A stretch of DNA of 64,000 nt. Source: CF-39 sp035651155 (GTDB lineage: Bacteria; Chloroflexota; Limnocylindria; P2-11E). The notes beneath the pieces were generated by a model, which saw nothing but the letters and a program-made list of their open reading frames with translations, searched no databases and had not been told where the DNA came from. Positions 1 to 8,044 of this stretch are shown here, piece by piece (positions within the stretch are counted from its first letter, which is position 1; each line of letters opens with the position of its first letter). The position numbers and the translations under genes were made by a program. Where the stretch lies: assembly GCA_035651155.1 (NCBI GenBank), contig DASRGG010000005.1, positions 78,602 to 142,601 on the forward strand. Direction: 5' to 3'.

Positions 1-461
1 CCCTGGGGACGGAGCATGAGGCCGCTCGCGATGAGTCCGACGTCACCGTTGAAGGTGGCGGCGGTGCCCGCCGGGGTGCCCGCCGGAACGGTGAAGTTGT
101 AGATGAAGAAACCGTTCTGGCCCGGGGCAACAGCGGCGGAAACGGTCGCGTACACCGTGCTCGAGAACCATCCCGAGGCGTACGCGGCGTTCGGCGACGC
201 GACGTTGCACGTCACCTTGTCGGCGGCGCACACGAGGAGCCCGACGACGCCGGGCTGCCAGGTCTGCGTGCCGTCGTTGAAGAAGATGGCCGAGAACTGA
301 CCCGAGGCACCGGCCGGCAAGTTGGTGAAGACCGACTCACCGGAGTAGCTCGAGGAGTATCCGCCACCTGCGAGGGCATTGGCCTGGACGGACGTGCTGA
401 ACGTCAGCAGGAGGCTGAACGCCATCACGAGCGTCAGGGCCGTGCTTGCGATCCTTCGCAT
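1..461 (-). CDS. Secreted Ig-like protein, N-terminal part (runs off the window)
   Basis: The reading frame begins at ATG 461 and stays open to the left edge, so about 153 codons are visible and the C-terminus is missing. An AAGGAAGG ribosome-binding site lies 5-12 bases upstream. The first ~27 residues form a signal peptide: MRR, a hydrophobic stretch, then a cleavage-like VQANA. The mature part is rich in Gly, Ser, Thr and aromatics. It contains an N-D-G-x-x-x-W turn followed by a PAGTPAG segment, resembling the beta-sandwich modules seen in larger secreted proteins of this window. The role is not recognised; a wall-associated or extracellular protein is inferred. It is transcribed away from the anti-sigma gene and lies downstream of it on the same strand. 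Confidence 0.75.
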   Translation of the reverse strand, partial: MRRIASTALTLVMAFSLLLTFSTSVQANALAGGGYSSSYSGESVFTNLPAGASGQFSAIFFNDGTQTWQPGVVGLLVCAADKVTCNVASPNAAYASGWFSSTVYATVSAAVAPGQNGFFIYNFTVPAGTPAGTAATFNGDVGLIASGLMLRPQ

Positions 462-766
462 GTGAACCTTCCTTCTAGAGATTTGATTCGCCTACTTGGT
501 CGCGATGCGCACGAGGTGATCGCGCGGATGAGTCCTTGTTCCGATGAGCGTGTCCCCCGGTGCTCAGTCACCTCCTTCGATCGAGGTTTTGGCCCCGGAG
601 GCAACTTCCCGGGGACCTTCGCCAATCGGACGCGGGGACAGAGACGAGGCGGCCAGCCGCGGAACGGCTGCCACCAGGCCGGGTTGTACCAGAAGCGGCC
701 AAAAGCCGCCAGCCGGCCTCTCCGGCCCGTTGCCATCAAGACGCACAGGTGAACGGGTTTGTCGCA
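462..766. other. 305-base gap: GC-rich leader with hairpin potential
   Basis: This stretch separates the anti-sigma gene from the secreted Ig-like gene. It contains several short inverted repeats, the clearest being GCCGG-CCTCT-CCGGC around 713-727, and a G-rich segment around 590-615. Short frames cross it but none looks like a protein. It could be a structured 5' leader of the gene starting at 461. No known riboswitch consensus could be matched by eye. Confidence 0.3.
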
Positions 767-3190
767 TCACGACCGGCCTCCCGGGAGCGTGACGTAGAAG
801 CCCTCGCGGCCACCCTGCCACGCGCGGCCCAAGAGATCGAACATCGGTTCGGATGCATCTGCTGGCTCGATGTGCGCGACGCCTCCGGGCTGCGCGAGGC
901 CGTAGGCGAGCACCCCGCCAGCCCGGCTGACGTAGTAGACGAACCCGTTCTGGTCCATCGCGAAGCTCGTGATCGCGCGGCCGACGAGGCCAGCCGTCAC
1001 GCTGAGGCCGCCCGTCTGAGCGGGGCGCAATGAGAACGTCTGGCCCGTGTCGGTCCCGACCCAAACCGTGCCCTGGCGGTCGACGGACAGGGCGGTGATC
1101 GAGCCGCCATGTGCGAGCGAGTACTCCGTGGTCTTCGCCGTCAGCGGGTCGTAGACGTCGATCGCCTGACGGTCACCGCCGGCGGTCCAGATGCGCCCGA
1201 GCGGATCGGACGCCACCGCCGCGAGTCCCAGGCCGACCGGGATGCGCTGGACCTGTCCGGTGCGCGGGTCGTAGCTCACGAGGCCGTCCGCGCCGGTCGC
1301 GAGCCAGAGCCGCTCGTCGGGGGAGGCCGTGATCGCCGACGCGTTCGTCGCGTAGGCCAGCGGGATCTTCACGTACTGCAACGTGCTGACCGTGAGCGCG
1401 TAGACCATGCTCGACGGACCGTCGACGAAGTACACGTGGTTCCGGCTGGCCGCCATGCTCGTGATCGTCGCGCCGGCGGGAAGCACCGCGAGCTGCAGCA
1501 GATCGCCGTTCTGCATGTGCAGCGCGTTGACGCGGTTCGCGTTGTCGAGATACCAGATGCGCGTCCCGTCGCTCGCGACGCGCGTCGGTCGCTGCGACGG
1601 GGAGACGCTCACGAAGTAGGTGCCCGGCCACAGCGGCCGCGCGTTCAGCGGCACGAGGTCATCCTTCTCTTGGGGCGCGACCACGACCGCCGGCTGCGTC
1701 GCCGCGGGCGTCGGTGTCGCGGATGGACCAGGCGTCGTGATCGCGGTCGGCAGCGGTGTGGCTGTCGACGCCGGGTTTGGCGATGTCGCGGCGGCCGTCG
1801 TGAGCGAGGACGGCAACGGAACGTCCTTCACGTCGTTCGCGCCGATCACGGCGAACTTGCGCTCCGACGCGTCGTACGCGAGATCGCGGGCGTTCGCCGG
1901 CGCGTCGATGGTCGCCGCGGGGAGCCCATCTGACGTGAGGATCGTGATGACTCCCCTCCCGGCGAAGTCCGCCAGCACGGCGAACTGGCCGCCCGGGAGC
2001 GCCGCGACCGCGCGCGGCGTTCCGCCGATCGCGAGGCTGGCACCACCACGGCCGAAGGTGATCGTCGCGCCCGCGGCGCCGTTCGAGAGCACCACGTAGT
2101 TGTCGCCACCGATCGCGAACGCGGCGGCGACACCGCCGGGCGCGCTCGCGAGCGGTGCGTAGGTCGCGGCGTCCGCGAGGATGGACGACTTCGCGGAGAC
2201 GAGGAGCGCACGCCGGCCGTTCGGCTCGATGACGATGATCTGCGGCGCGACGTCCACCTGGTGGACCGACTCGACCTGCTTGGTGCCGCCGTCGATCGTG
2301 GAGATGACGCCCGTGCCGGACGAGGCCGCGCCGGGCGTCGCGCTCGGACCGGGTCCGACGACCGAGGTCACGACGAGGTTGCCCTTGCCGTCGACCTGAA
2401 GGCTCGTCGGCGTGCCGGGAACGCTCACCGCGGTCGCGGCGGTGATCGCCATGCTCGAGCCGTCGATCTCGGTGACCGTCTTCGCCGTCGAGTCGAGCAC
2501 GATGACGGTGTTCGTCGTGAGGTTGATGGCGAGCGCGGTCGGCCGGCCGCCCACGTGGACGATCGCCTTCTGCGCGAGCGTCGTCAGGTCGAGCGCGGCG
2601 ACCGTCGCCTGATCGGGCTTCAGCACGTAGAGGGTGTTCGTGTACGGGTTGCGCACCGACTGCTGCGCGGCCGCCACGAGCGGCGTGTTCGGCGTTGCGG
2701 TCACCGTCGGCCCACCCTGCGGCAGGCTCAGGACGAGGATGAGCGAGATGGCCGTGACGACGGCGAGGGTCGGGAGCGGCCACGCGCTCACGAGGCGCGG
2801 CACGCGCACGGTGCGCTCGCGGCCGAGGGCACCGATCGCGGCGTCGACGCGAGCCGACGGGATCGCCACGGGCATCGCCGCGAGCGTCCGGTCCACGGCG
2901 GACCAGTCGCGGACGGCGGCGCGGCAGTCGCCGCACACGGCAAGGTGCGCGGAGGCCATCGCGGCCTCCTCCGGGCCGAGCTCCCGGTCGATGTTCGCGG
3001 AGAGAAATGCCTCTGCCGCGCCGCAGGAGAGCGCGGGCGAGGCGGCGACGTCCTCGTCGACGGCCGCAAAGAGGCGCAGCGCGCCCGCGCAGGAGGCGCA
3101 TTCGCCGAGGTGGGCCGCGGCGGAGGTGGCGTCGGAAGGCGTGAGCTCGCCGTCGAGGTAGGCGGACAGGAGGTCGTCGCTGAGGTGCAT
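767..3190 (-). CDS. Anti-sigma factor: two zinc fingers, one membrane helix, beta-propeller sensor
   Basis: This 807-residue protein starts with two zf-HC2 anti-sigma zinc fingers. The metal-binding H-x3-C-x2-C motifs are HLGECASC (residues 27-34) and HLAVCGDC (82-89). A single membrane helix lies at about 139-157. The outside part is long and built of NHL/virginiamycin-lyase-like repeats (for example TRIWYLDNANRVNAL and GTVWVGTDTGQTF), probably one or two propellers, with a Pro/Thr/Ala-rich linker near 470-515. The family binds and holds an ECF sigma factor at the membrane; the propeller would sense something outside. The likely partner sigma gene lies at 4007-4552 on the same strand, separated by an MNT/HEPN pair on the opposite strand. 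The double zinc finger is unusual, since one is typical. The start is ATG with GGAGG two bases upstream. Confidence 0.85.
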   Translation of the reverse strand: MHLSDDLLSAYLDGELTPSDATSAAAHLGECASCAGALRLFAAVDEDVAASPALSCGAAEAFLSANIDRELGPEEAAMASAHLAVCGDCRAAVRDWSAVDRTLAAMPVAIPSARVDAAIGALGRERTVRVPRLVSAWPLPTLAVVTAISLILVLSLPQGGPTVTATPNTPLVAAAQQSVRNPYTNTLYVLKPDQATVAALDLTTLAQKAIVHVGGRPTALAINLTTNTVIVLDSTAKTVTEIDGSSMAITAATAVSVPGTPTSLQVDGKGNLVVTSVVGPGPSATPGAASSGTGVISTIDGGTKQVESVHQVDVAPQIIVIEPNGRRALLVSAKSSILADAATYAPLASAPGGVAAAFAIGGDNYVVLSNGAAGATITFGRGGASLAIGGTPRAVAALPGGQFAVLADFAGRGVITILTSDGLPAATIDAPANARDLAYDASERKFAVIGANDVKDVPLPSSLTTAAATSPNPASTATPLPTAITTPGPSATPTPAATQPAVVVAPQEKDDLVPLNARPLWPGTYFVSVSPSQRPTRVASDGTRIWYLDNANRVNALHMQNGDLLQLAVLPAGATITSMAASRNHVYFVDGPSSMVYALTVSTLQYVKIPLAYATNASAITASPDERLWLATGADGLVSYDPRTGQVQRIPVGLGLAAVASDPLGRIWTAGGDRQAIDVYDPLTAKTTEYSLAHGGSITALSVDRQGTVWVGTDTGQTFSLRPAQTGGLSVTAGLVGRAITSFAMDQNGFVYYVSRAGGVLAYGLAQPGGVAHIEPADASEPMFDLLGRAWQGGREGFYVTLPGGRS

Positions 3191-3442
3191 GCCCTCCTAT
3201 GACGAGCGGGGCGGCGCCGTTGTCGCGCTCTCAGGCCACAGGCCCGTGAGGACCGTAGGGCGCCCGGGCGGCTCTCAGGGCGTCTTCAGGCCGCTTATGG
3301 CCTTGGGGTACAGGCCAGGCTGGACCCATCGGGCTTTCCCGGGGTGTACGCGGCCTCTGAACGCTGCACGGGCGCGCGATCGGGCTTCGGACGACTACCG
3401 CACGGCGCCCCGGGGTCAGCCGTCGCGTGACAGACTGAACGC

Positions 3443-3793
3443 ATGATCGAGCAGGAGCAGCGGGCGCGTGAGATCCGCCGAGCGCGGCTCGAGGCGGCGC
3501 TTCCGAGCATGGTCGAGAGGCTGAAGCGGCTCGGCGCGCGACGGGTGATCCTGTTCGGCTCGCTGGCGCGTGGCGACGTCGGCAAGCGCAGCGACCTGGA
3601 CCTCATCGTGGTGCTCGACGCCGCACCGCCCCGCTTCCTCGACCGGCTCGCGCTCGTCGACGAGGCGCTGCGGGAGCGGGACGTTCCGCTCGACGTGCTC
3701 GTGTACACGACCTCGGAGCTGGCGGAGCTCTCGCGCACGCGTCCGTTCCTGCGTCGCGCGCTGCGCGAAGGACGCGTCCTGTATGAAGCCTGA
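3443..3793 (+). CDS. MNT-type nucleotidyltransferase (MntA-like antitoxin)
   Basis: This 116-residue protein has the minimal nucleotidyltransferase signature GSLARGD followed by SDLDLIVV at about residues 38-56. The Gly-Ser pair and both Asp residues of the first catalytic motif are kept. Single-domain MNT proteins of this size pair with HEPN toxins (MntA-HepT type) and silence them by AMP transfer. The 3' end overlaps the following HEPN reading frame by 11 bases, the usual two-gene arrangement. The pair lies on the plus strand between a sigma factor and its probable anti-sigma factor, both on the minus strand, which suggests later insertion. The HEPN partner is truncated, so this antitoxin may have lost its target. 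Confidence 0.85.
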   Translation: MIEQEQRAREIRRARLEAALPSMVERLKRLGARRVILFGSLARGDVGKRSDLDLIVVLDAAPPRFLDRLALVDEALRERDVPLDVLVYTTSELAELSRTRPFLRRALREGRVLYEA

Positions 3794-4010
3794 GGCGTCG
3801 GCCGAGGCCGGACGCTGGCTCGCGCAGGCCGAGCGCGACCTCGCCGCGGCACGCGATCTCGAGCGGGCGGGCCACTTCAACGTCGCGTGCTTTCAGGCAC
3901 AGCAGGCAGCGGAGAAGGCGGCGACTCACCCAGACGGTGCGCGACGCCGGTCATCAACGGGGACGATCTCGCTGACCTGGCGGACTCGACTGAGGGCAGG
4001 GAGGCTCTAA
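3783..4010 (+). pseudogene. Truncated HEPN-domain protein (HepT-like toxin remnant)
   Basis: The frame starts at ATG 3783 inside the end of the MNT gene. It encodes a typical HEPN start (AGRWLAQAERDLAAARDLE, then FNVACFQAQQAAEKA, residues 9-46), then changes abruptly into a Thr/Arg-rich tail. It stops after 75 residues, where the family usually has 120-135. The C-terminal half, which would carry the R-x4-H RNase motif, is absent. It should therefore not act as a toxin if made. The stop at 4008-4010 overlaps the end of the convergent sigma factor gene by 4 bases, so the deletion may have come with the present junction. Confidence 0.75.
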
Positions 4011-4552
4011 CCCGCCGGTCCTCGAGTTCCGTAGGCCGCCTTGAAGGCGGCCCGCGCCCGGGCGATGCGGCTCCGGACCGCGGTCATGGTCACGCCCTGG
4101 ATGTCGGCGATCTCCTTGTACGAGTAGCCCTCGAGGGCGTGGAGGAGGAGCGCCACGGCGTTCTCCGGCGGAAGGGTGCGCAGCACCGCCTGGACGTGCT
4201 CGCGCTCGCCGACCTCGCCCACCGCGTCCGCGGCGTGCGGTTCGATGGGCGTGTGCTGGACCTGGGTCATGCGGATCCAGGTGAAGCGCCTGCGGCGACG
4301 GAGGTGGTCGATCGCGCAGTTGCTCGCGACGCGGTAGAGCCAGGGCAGGACCTTGGTCCCGCGCTCGAGCTTCGGCAGCGCGTGGAACGCCTTGGTGAAG
4401 ACCTCCTGCGTGACGTCGTCCGCGAGCTCGGCGTCGGAGAGGAAGCGCAGGAGGAACGTGTAGATGCGCGACTTGTACGCGCCGTAGAGCGCGTCGAGCC
4501 CGTCGCGCTGCGATTCCGCCGCGAGTGCCAGGAGCTGCGCGTCCGAGATCAC
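4007..4552 (-). CDS. ECF (sigma-70 family) RNA polymerase sigma factor
   Basis: From the GTG at 4552 the product is 181 residues, a normal size for an ECF sigma factor. Region 2 is seen in LYGAYKSRIYTFLLRFL, then DVTQEVFTKAFHALPK and PWLYRVASNCAIDHLRRRRR. Region 4 is seen in LRTLPPENAVALLLHALEGY and YKEIADIQGVTMTAVRSRI. This GTG has GGAG six bases before it. The frame is open to another GTG at 4621, but that extension looks unconserved and has no ribosome-binding site. The gene follows two secreted/membrane carboxypeptidase-regulatory-like genes on the same strand and could be co-transcribed with them. The zinc-finger anti-sigma factor at 767-3190 is the likely partner. Confidence 0.85.
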   Translation of the reverse strand: MISDAQLLALAAESQRDGLDALYGAYKSRIYTFLLRFLSDAELADDVTQEVFTKAFHALPKLERGTKVLPWLYRVASNCAIDHLRRRRRFTWIRMTQVQHTPIEPHAADAVGEVGEREHVQAVLRTLPPENAVALLLHALEGYSYKEIADIQGVTMTAVRSRIARARAAFKAAYGTRGPAG

Positions 4553-4630
4553 CCCGTGCTCCACGACAGCGACCTTGGCCGGGTCAGCCGAACGGAGCGA
4601 CGCGAACGCGAACACCGGCACAGGGGGACT

Positions 4631-5110
4631 TTACTGTGCGAGGACCAGGTTGAGAACCTGATCTTGCGTCGGCTGGAGGCGCTTCACGACCTCCTTGAAA
4701 CCGTCCTTGGTGAAGTGGAGGTCGTACGCGACCTGCGCCTGCGGGAAGTCGATGTAGTACACGCCGCGCGCGTCGGTGCGCGGGCTGTGCTCCTGACAGC
4801 CGTTGGGGCCGATGGCGATGCAGACGCCCGGGATCGGCGCTCCCAGCTCGTCGACGACGACACCCTCGATCCGGTACTGGGTACCGGGGTTCCGCCCGGG
4901 GGTGGCCGTCGCCGGCTTCTGCGTCGGCGGGATCGGGATGGTGTTGCCCTGCGGCGTGATCGCGATGAGCGGCGACGCGTTCGGGTCCGGGATCGCCGTG
5001 GTGTTCTCGGTCGCGCGGTATCCCCATACCAGCACGGCCGCCGCGATGAGGAGCGGGACACCGAGCGCGAGGAGCGTCCAGGTGCCCCGATCCTTCCAGT
5101 CGATCTTCAC
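4631..5110 (-). CDS. Membrane-anchored protein with a carboxypeptidase regulatory-like domain
   Basis: This protein of 159 residues begins MKIDWKDRG, followed by one membrane helix at about 12-30. A Pro/Thr-rich linker follows (residues 40-75). The outer domain (about 78-155) matches the CarboxypepD-reg-like beta-sandwich pattern: YRIEGVVVDELGAPIPGVCI, then a turn DARGVYYIDFP. Such domains are usually adhesive or structural rather than enzymatic. Twelve bases separate it from the upstream secreted protein at 5123-6898, which carries the same kind of domain at its N-terminus. The sigma factor follows downstream. The three probably form one transcription unit; the biological role is unknown. 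Confidence 0.7.
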   Translation of the reverse strand: MKIDWKDRGTWTLLALGVPLLIAAAVLVWGYRATENTTAIPDPNASPLIAITPQGNTIPIPPTQKPATATPGRNPGTQYRIEGVVVDELGAPIPGVCIAIGPNGCQEHSPRTDARGVYYIDFPQAQVAYDLHFTKDGFKEVVKRLQPTQDQVLNLVLAQ

Positions 5111-5122
5111 GCGGTCTCCCTG

Positions 5123-6898
5123 CTAGGGGGCGGTGAACCCCTCGTAGATCATCGCGTTGTCGCCGCCGGAAGCCAGCTCGACGACGATGCCGTTGATGGA
5201 CCCGGTGCCGCCGTCGGCCACCACCGAGTATTGCGTGTCGTCGGAGAGGGCGCTCACGTCGCGCGGGTCGACGCGGATCGCCGAGCCCGGCGTGATGGGG
5301 AGGGTCTGCGTGGTCACGAGAGCGCCGTCGCTGAAGCGGTACCACGAGAGCGTGACGCTCACCGCGGACGAGGACTGGATGATGAGCGGCGTCGTCCATC
5401 CGGCCGCGCCGCCGAGCCTGCGCGTCACGTTCGGCAGGAAGCTCTTCCCGGCGACGGTCGGCGTCGCGGAGTAGGCCATCGCGGTCGCCTCGCTGTTCAC
5501 GTTCACCTGCCCGGCGAGGCTCGCCCCCGGCGCGGAGACGACGAACGAGTAGTCGCCGTCCGGGAGGCAGCCGCCGATCGCGCTCGACGCGCAGAAGGGC
5601 TGCGTGGTGTCGCCGTTCGCGTACCGCACGTCGAAGACCTTGGAGGCGCCCGGCCGGATCGCGCCGAGCGCGTACGTGCGCGCCGTCCCGCCGCCGTGCG
5701 GCGTGAACGCGATCGTCGGCGACGCGGCGCTCGTGCCCAGGTTCTGGACCACGACGGTCGCCGACCGCGATATGCCGTCCGTGTTCTTCGGCGCGTAGGC
5801 GCCGAAGAGCGTAGCGCCGCCGACCACCACGCCGCCGGTGCTCCCGGCCTTCGGATGGACCTGCCACGGCTGGTCGTCCTGCGTGTTCACGACGACGGCG
5901 AGGGGCTGCGACGCGGTGACGGTGACCGCGTACTGCGTGCCGTCCACGAGGCCCGGCTCGACGTTCGGATCGATGAACTGCGAGCGGCCGGCGTCGATGG
6001 TGCGGATCGACGTGACGGTCGGCGCCGTGCCGTCGAAGGAGACGAACCGCGCGGTCGCGGTGGTCGCGACGGCGCCGAGGTTCTGGATGACGAACGGCGT
6101 GTCGAAGCCGAAGAAGCGCCGCGTGATGTTCGGCAGGAACACGCTCGTCGCGCCCGCCGCCGCGCCGACGTACGACATGGCCTCGGCCTCGTCGCCGCTG
6201 CCCTGGTGCTCGTTCACGACGGACACGACGGTCGAGCCGTAGCTGCGCACGACGACCGCGAACTGCGAGTCGCCGGGCAGGTAGGTGTCGTTGTTGGGCA
6301 CGTCCGCGTAGGAGGTGCCGGGCGCGAGGCTCGGCACGACGCGGCAGGTCACGAGCGACCCGTCGGAGAACCGGTAGAAGGAGATCTCCAGACGCGTCGC
6401 GGCGGTGCCGGTGTTCTGCACGATGAACGGCGTGTACCAGCCGCCCGGTCCGCCGAGCGTCTTCGTGACGTTCGGGAGGTAGACGGTGCGCGTCGGCGTG
6501 CCGCCGGTGCATGGCTGCGCGGGCACCTGGCCCGGCTTCAGCATCGGGGCGTCCTGCCTGGTCGCGCCGTGCACGACGAACTGCGGCGAGTCGTATTCCT
6601 GGTAGACGCCGCTCTGGTCGAGGAATTCGAGCTGCTGCGCCGCGGTGACGAGGTCGTTCGGCGGGAAGTCGATGCGATACGTGCCGTCGGCGGCGGTGCG
6701 CGTGAAGCACGTGAGCTTCACCGGGCCGAGGATCACGCAGATGTTGGCGAGCGGAGCACCGGTGGAGGCGTCGAACGCGATCCCGTAGATGTAGCTGTCG
6801 AACGCGGCCGCCTGCCCGCCCGACAGCCCGAGTGACGCGATGACGAACGCGAGGACGACGGACAGCCTGACGGCACGGACGACACGTGTGGGGTCCAT
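5123..6898 (-). CDS. Large secreted repeat protein with N-terminal regulatory-like domain
   Basis: This 591-residue protein has a signal peptide at about 1-32 (RLSVVLAFVIASLGLSGG, cleavage near QAAA). It then has a carboxypeptidase regulatory-like fold (YIYGIAFDASTGAPLANICV). Four beta-rich repeats of about 120 residues follow. They are marked by FLPNVTRRLGG-type openings (YLPNVTKTLGG, FLPNITRRFFG, a diverged copy at AYAPKNTDG, FLPNVTRRLGG), then TPFIVQN and FYRFSDGSLVT. No catalytic residues are evident. It is likely an extracellular structural or adhesive protein. The ATG lies only a few bases from TTAGTC, so a leaderless start is possible. It heads the unit ending in the ECF sigma factor. 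Confidence 0.7.
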   Translation of the reverse strand: MDPTRVVRAVRLSVVLAFVIASLGLSGGQAAAFDSYIYGIAFDASTGAPLANICVILGPVKLTCFTRTAADGTYRIDFPPNDLVTAAQQLEFLDQSGVYQEYDSPQFVVHGATRQDAPMLKPGQVPAQPCTGGTPTRTVYLPNVTKTLGGPGGWYTPFIVQNTGTAATRLEISFYRFSDGSLVTCRVVPSLAPGTSYADVPNNDTYLPGDSQFAVVVRSYGSTVVSVVNEHQGSGDEAEAMSYVGAAAGATSVFLPNITRRFFGFDTPFVIQNLGAVATTATARFVSFDGTAPTVTSIRTIDAGRSQFIDPNVEPGLVDGTQYAVTVTASQPLAVVVNTQDDQPWQVHPKAGSTGGVVVGGATLFGAYAPKNTDGISRSATVVVQNLGTSAASPTIAFTPHGGGTARTYALGAIRPGASKVFDVRYANGDTTQPFCASSAIGGCLPDGDYSFVVSAPGASLAGQVNVNSEATAMAYSATPTVAGKSFLPNVTRRLGGAAGWTTPLIIQSSSAVSVTLSWYRFSDGALVTTQTLPITPGSAIRVDPRDVSALSDDTQYSVVADGGTGSINGIVVELASGGDNAMIYEGFTAP

Positions 6899-6993
6899 GT
6901 CGTGACTAACGACGCAGGTGCCATTTCAGTTTCGTCGGCGGCGACCGCGTGGTGTACGAGCCTCGGGCCTTCGCGAGCTGGGCGCCTCGCTCG

Positions 6994-7024
6994 TTGTACG
7001 TCTACATGTACGTTCAGATGTACG
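6994..7024 (+). promoter_or_regulatory. Three TGTACG direct repeats at exact 12-base spacing
   Basis: TGTACG occurs at 6995, 7007 and 7019, immediately before the ATG at 7025 of the RelE-like gene. The copies face the same side of the DNA if the helix is slightly overwound. The middle copy lies in the palindrome ACATGT. Such arrays are typical operators for autoregulating antitoxins, so this is probably the operator of the module whose antitoxin is now reduced. Confidence 0.5.
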
Positions 7025-7408
7025 ATGGCGGCGCTCCTCGCGCGCGACCGGCGCGACGCCGGTGAGACGTCGCGCCCGCTCGCGGAGCTGATCGCCGAGC
7101 GTCGCGGTGCCCGCCCGAAGCGTCGCACGCCGCGACGCGCGCATGCCGCGTATCGCGTCCACGTCCAGCGATCGGCGGAGCGCGATCTCGAGCTCCTCGC
7201 GCCCGCGCTCTTCGATCGGATCGCGAGACGGCTCGTCGCGCTCGGCGCGGTTCCGCGGCCGTCAGGAGCGGAGAAGCTCGTCGCGATCGAGGCCTATCGC
7301 CTTCGTGCGGGCGACGACCGCGTCGTGTACGAGGTCAACGACCGCACGCGCGTCGTGATCGTCACGCGGATCCGGCATCGCCGGGAGGTCTACCGGAGGC
7401 TGCGCTGA
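7025..7408 (+). CDS. RelE/ParE-family toxin with an antitoxin-like N-terminal remnant
   Basis: The last ~85 residues form a RelE-type fold: YRVHVQRSAERDLELLAP, then RIARRLVALG, AYRLRAGDDRVVYEV and VVIVTRIRHRREVYRRL. This is the usual mRNA-interferase length and pattern, with the basic C-terminal strand. The ~40 residues before it (RDAGETSRPLAELIAERRG) resemble the C-terminal tail of Phd/YefM-type antitoxins, which normally ends a separate gene just upstream. The simplest reading is that an internal deletion fused an antitoxin tail to the toxin in frame. No separate antitoxin is visible. ATG 7025 follows the operator-like repeats directly. An upstream extension to 6902 is open but unlike protein. 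Activity is uncertain. Confidence 0.65.
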   Translation: MAALLARDRRDAGETSRPLAELIAERRGARPKRRTPRRAHAAYRVHVQRSAERDLELLAPALFDRIARRLVALGAVPRPSGAEKLVAIEAYRLRAGDDRVVYEVNDRTRVVIVTRIRHRREVYRRLR

Positions 7409-7417
7409 ACGATCGCA

Positions 7418-7658
7418 AGGACGAAGACGTCGGAGCGCTCGAGGCGGGGGGCACGCGCGCCTTGACGATCAGTCGGCGCTGATCCGGCGCGCGATCGACC
7501 GCGAATACCTCGGACGGGCTCGGTGATCGAAGGCGGATCGTTTGCGCGCCATCCGCAGCGCCGCGGGAGCGTAGCGGGGGCGGACCGAGACCGGTGCGGA
7601 CTACGTCGAGCGCATGCGTTCCGGGCGGCTCGCGCGCCTTTGCGCGCGCGCGCGATGA
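7418..7658 (+). pseudogene. Broken VapB-type antitoxin (two in-frame stops)
   Basis: In the frame ending at the TGA overlapping vapC (7656-7658) one reads LDDQSALIRRAIDREYLGRAR (first residue at 7461), a ribbon-helix-helix helix pair. This is followed by RLRAIRSAAGA and RGRTETGADYVERMRSG, the usual tail of this antitoxin family. The frame is interrupted by TGA at 7524-7526 and TAG at 7572-7574. The TAG stands where related proteins carry Trp (TGG), so single-base changes explain both. The N-terminus before 7461 is not clear. The final ATGA overlap with vapC shows they were one operon. Confidence 0.7.
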
Positions 7659-8044
7659 GGTACGCGATCGATACGTCGGTCCTGATCGACGTCCTGCGCG
7701 AGTACCGGCCTGCCGTCGAGCTCCTCGAGCGGCTGGCGGAGCAAGAGGCTCAGCTGGTGAGCTCGTACGTCGTTCGCACCGAGGTGCTCAGCGGGATGCG
7801 TCGCGGTGAAGAGCGCGGCACGCGCGCGCTCCTGGAGCTCGTGGAATGGCTGCCTGTGGGGGAGCCGGAATCCGAAGCCGCGGGAGCGTTGGGGCGGAGG
7901 TGCGCCGGGGCGAACCAAGGGCTCGACACCCCCGACCTGCTGCTCGCGGAGGTCGCCGAACGTCAGGGTGCCGAGCTGCTCACGACGAACGTCAAGCGCT
8001 TCCGCGAGATCTTTCCAGGCATCCGCGCGCCGTACCCGTACTAG
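7655..8044 (+). CDS. VapC-type PIN-domain ribonuclease toxin
   Basis: This 129-residue PIN protein starts MRYAIDTSVLIDVLREY, giving the first acidic residue (D6). It continues with SSYVVRTEVLSGM (conserved Glu) and LDTPDLLLAEVAERQGAELL (third Asp), and ends with LTTNVKRF. All metal-binding acidic positions of a VapC RNase seem present. The start is chosen because it overlaps the stop of the preceding antitoxin frame (ATGA) and begins directly with the PIN strand. The frame is open further upstream, but only through antitoxin sequence. The matching VapB is broken, so an intact toxin may remain without its antitoxin. The gene is either silent, weakly expressed or neutralised by another antitoxin. 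Confidence 0.8.
   Translation: MRYAIDTSVLIDVLREYRPAVELLERLAEQEAQLVSSYVVRTEVLSGMRRGEERGTRALLELVEWLPVGEPESEAAGALGRRCAGANQGLDTPDLLLAEVAERQGAELLTTNVKRFREIFPGIRAPYPY

Noticed and set aside
462..766. Riboswitch (c-di-GMP, glycine, cobalamin or c-di-AMP) before the first gene
   Set aside because: GC-rich hairpins exist, but none of the conserved loop sequences of these classes could be matched.
4553..4621. Longer sigma factor starting at GTG 4621
   Set aside because: The extra 23 residues lack family similarity and a ribosome-binding site, whereas GTG 4552 has GGAG at good spacing.
3887..6835. 982-codon open frame on the plus strand
   Set aside because: It lies antisense to the sigma factor and two secreted proteins and consists of Arg/Asp/Glu/Val-rich low-complexity sequence with no motif; a GC-rich shadow frame.
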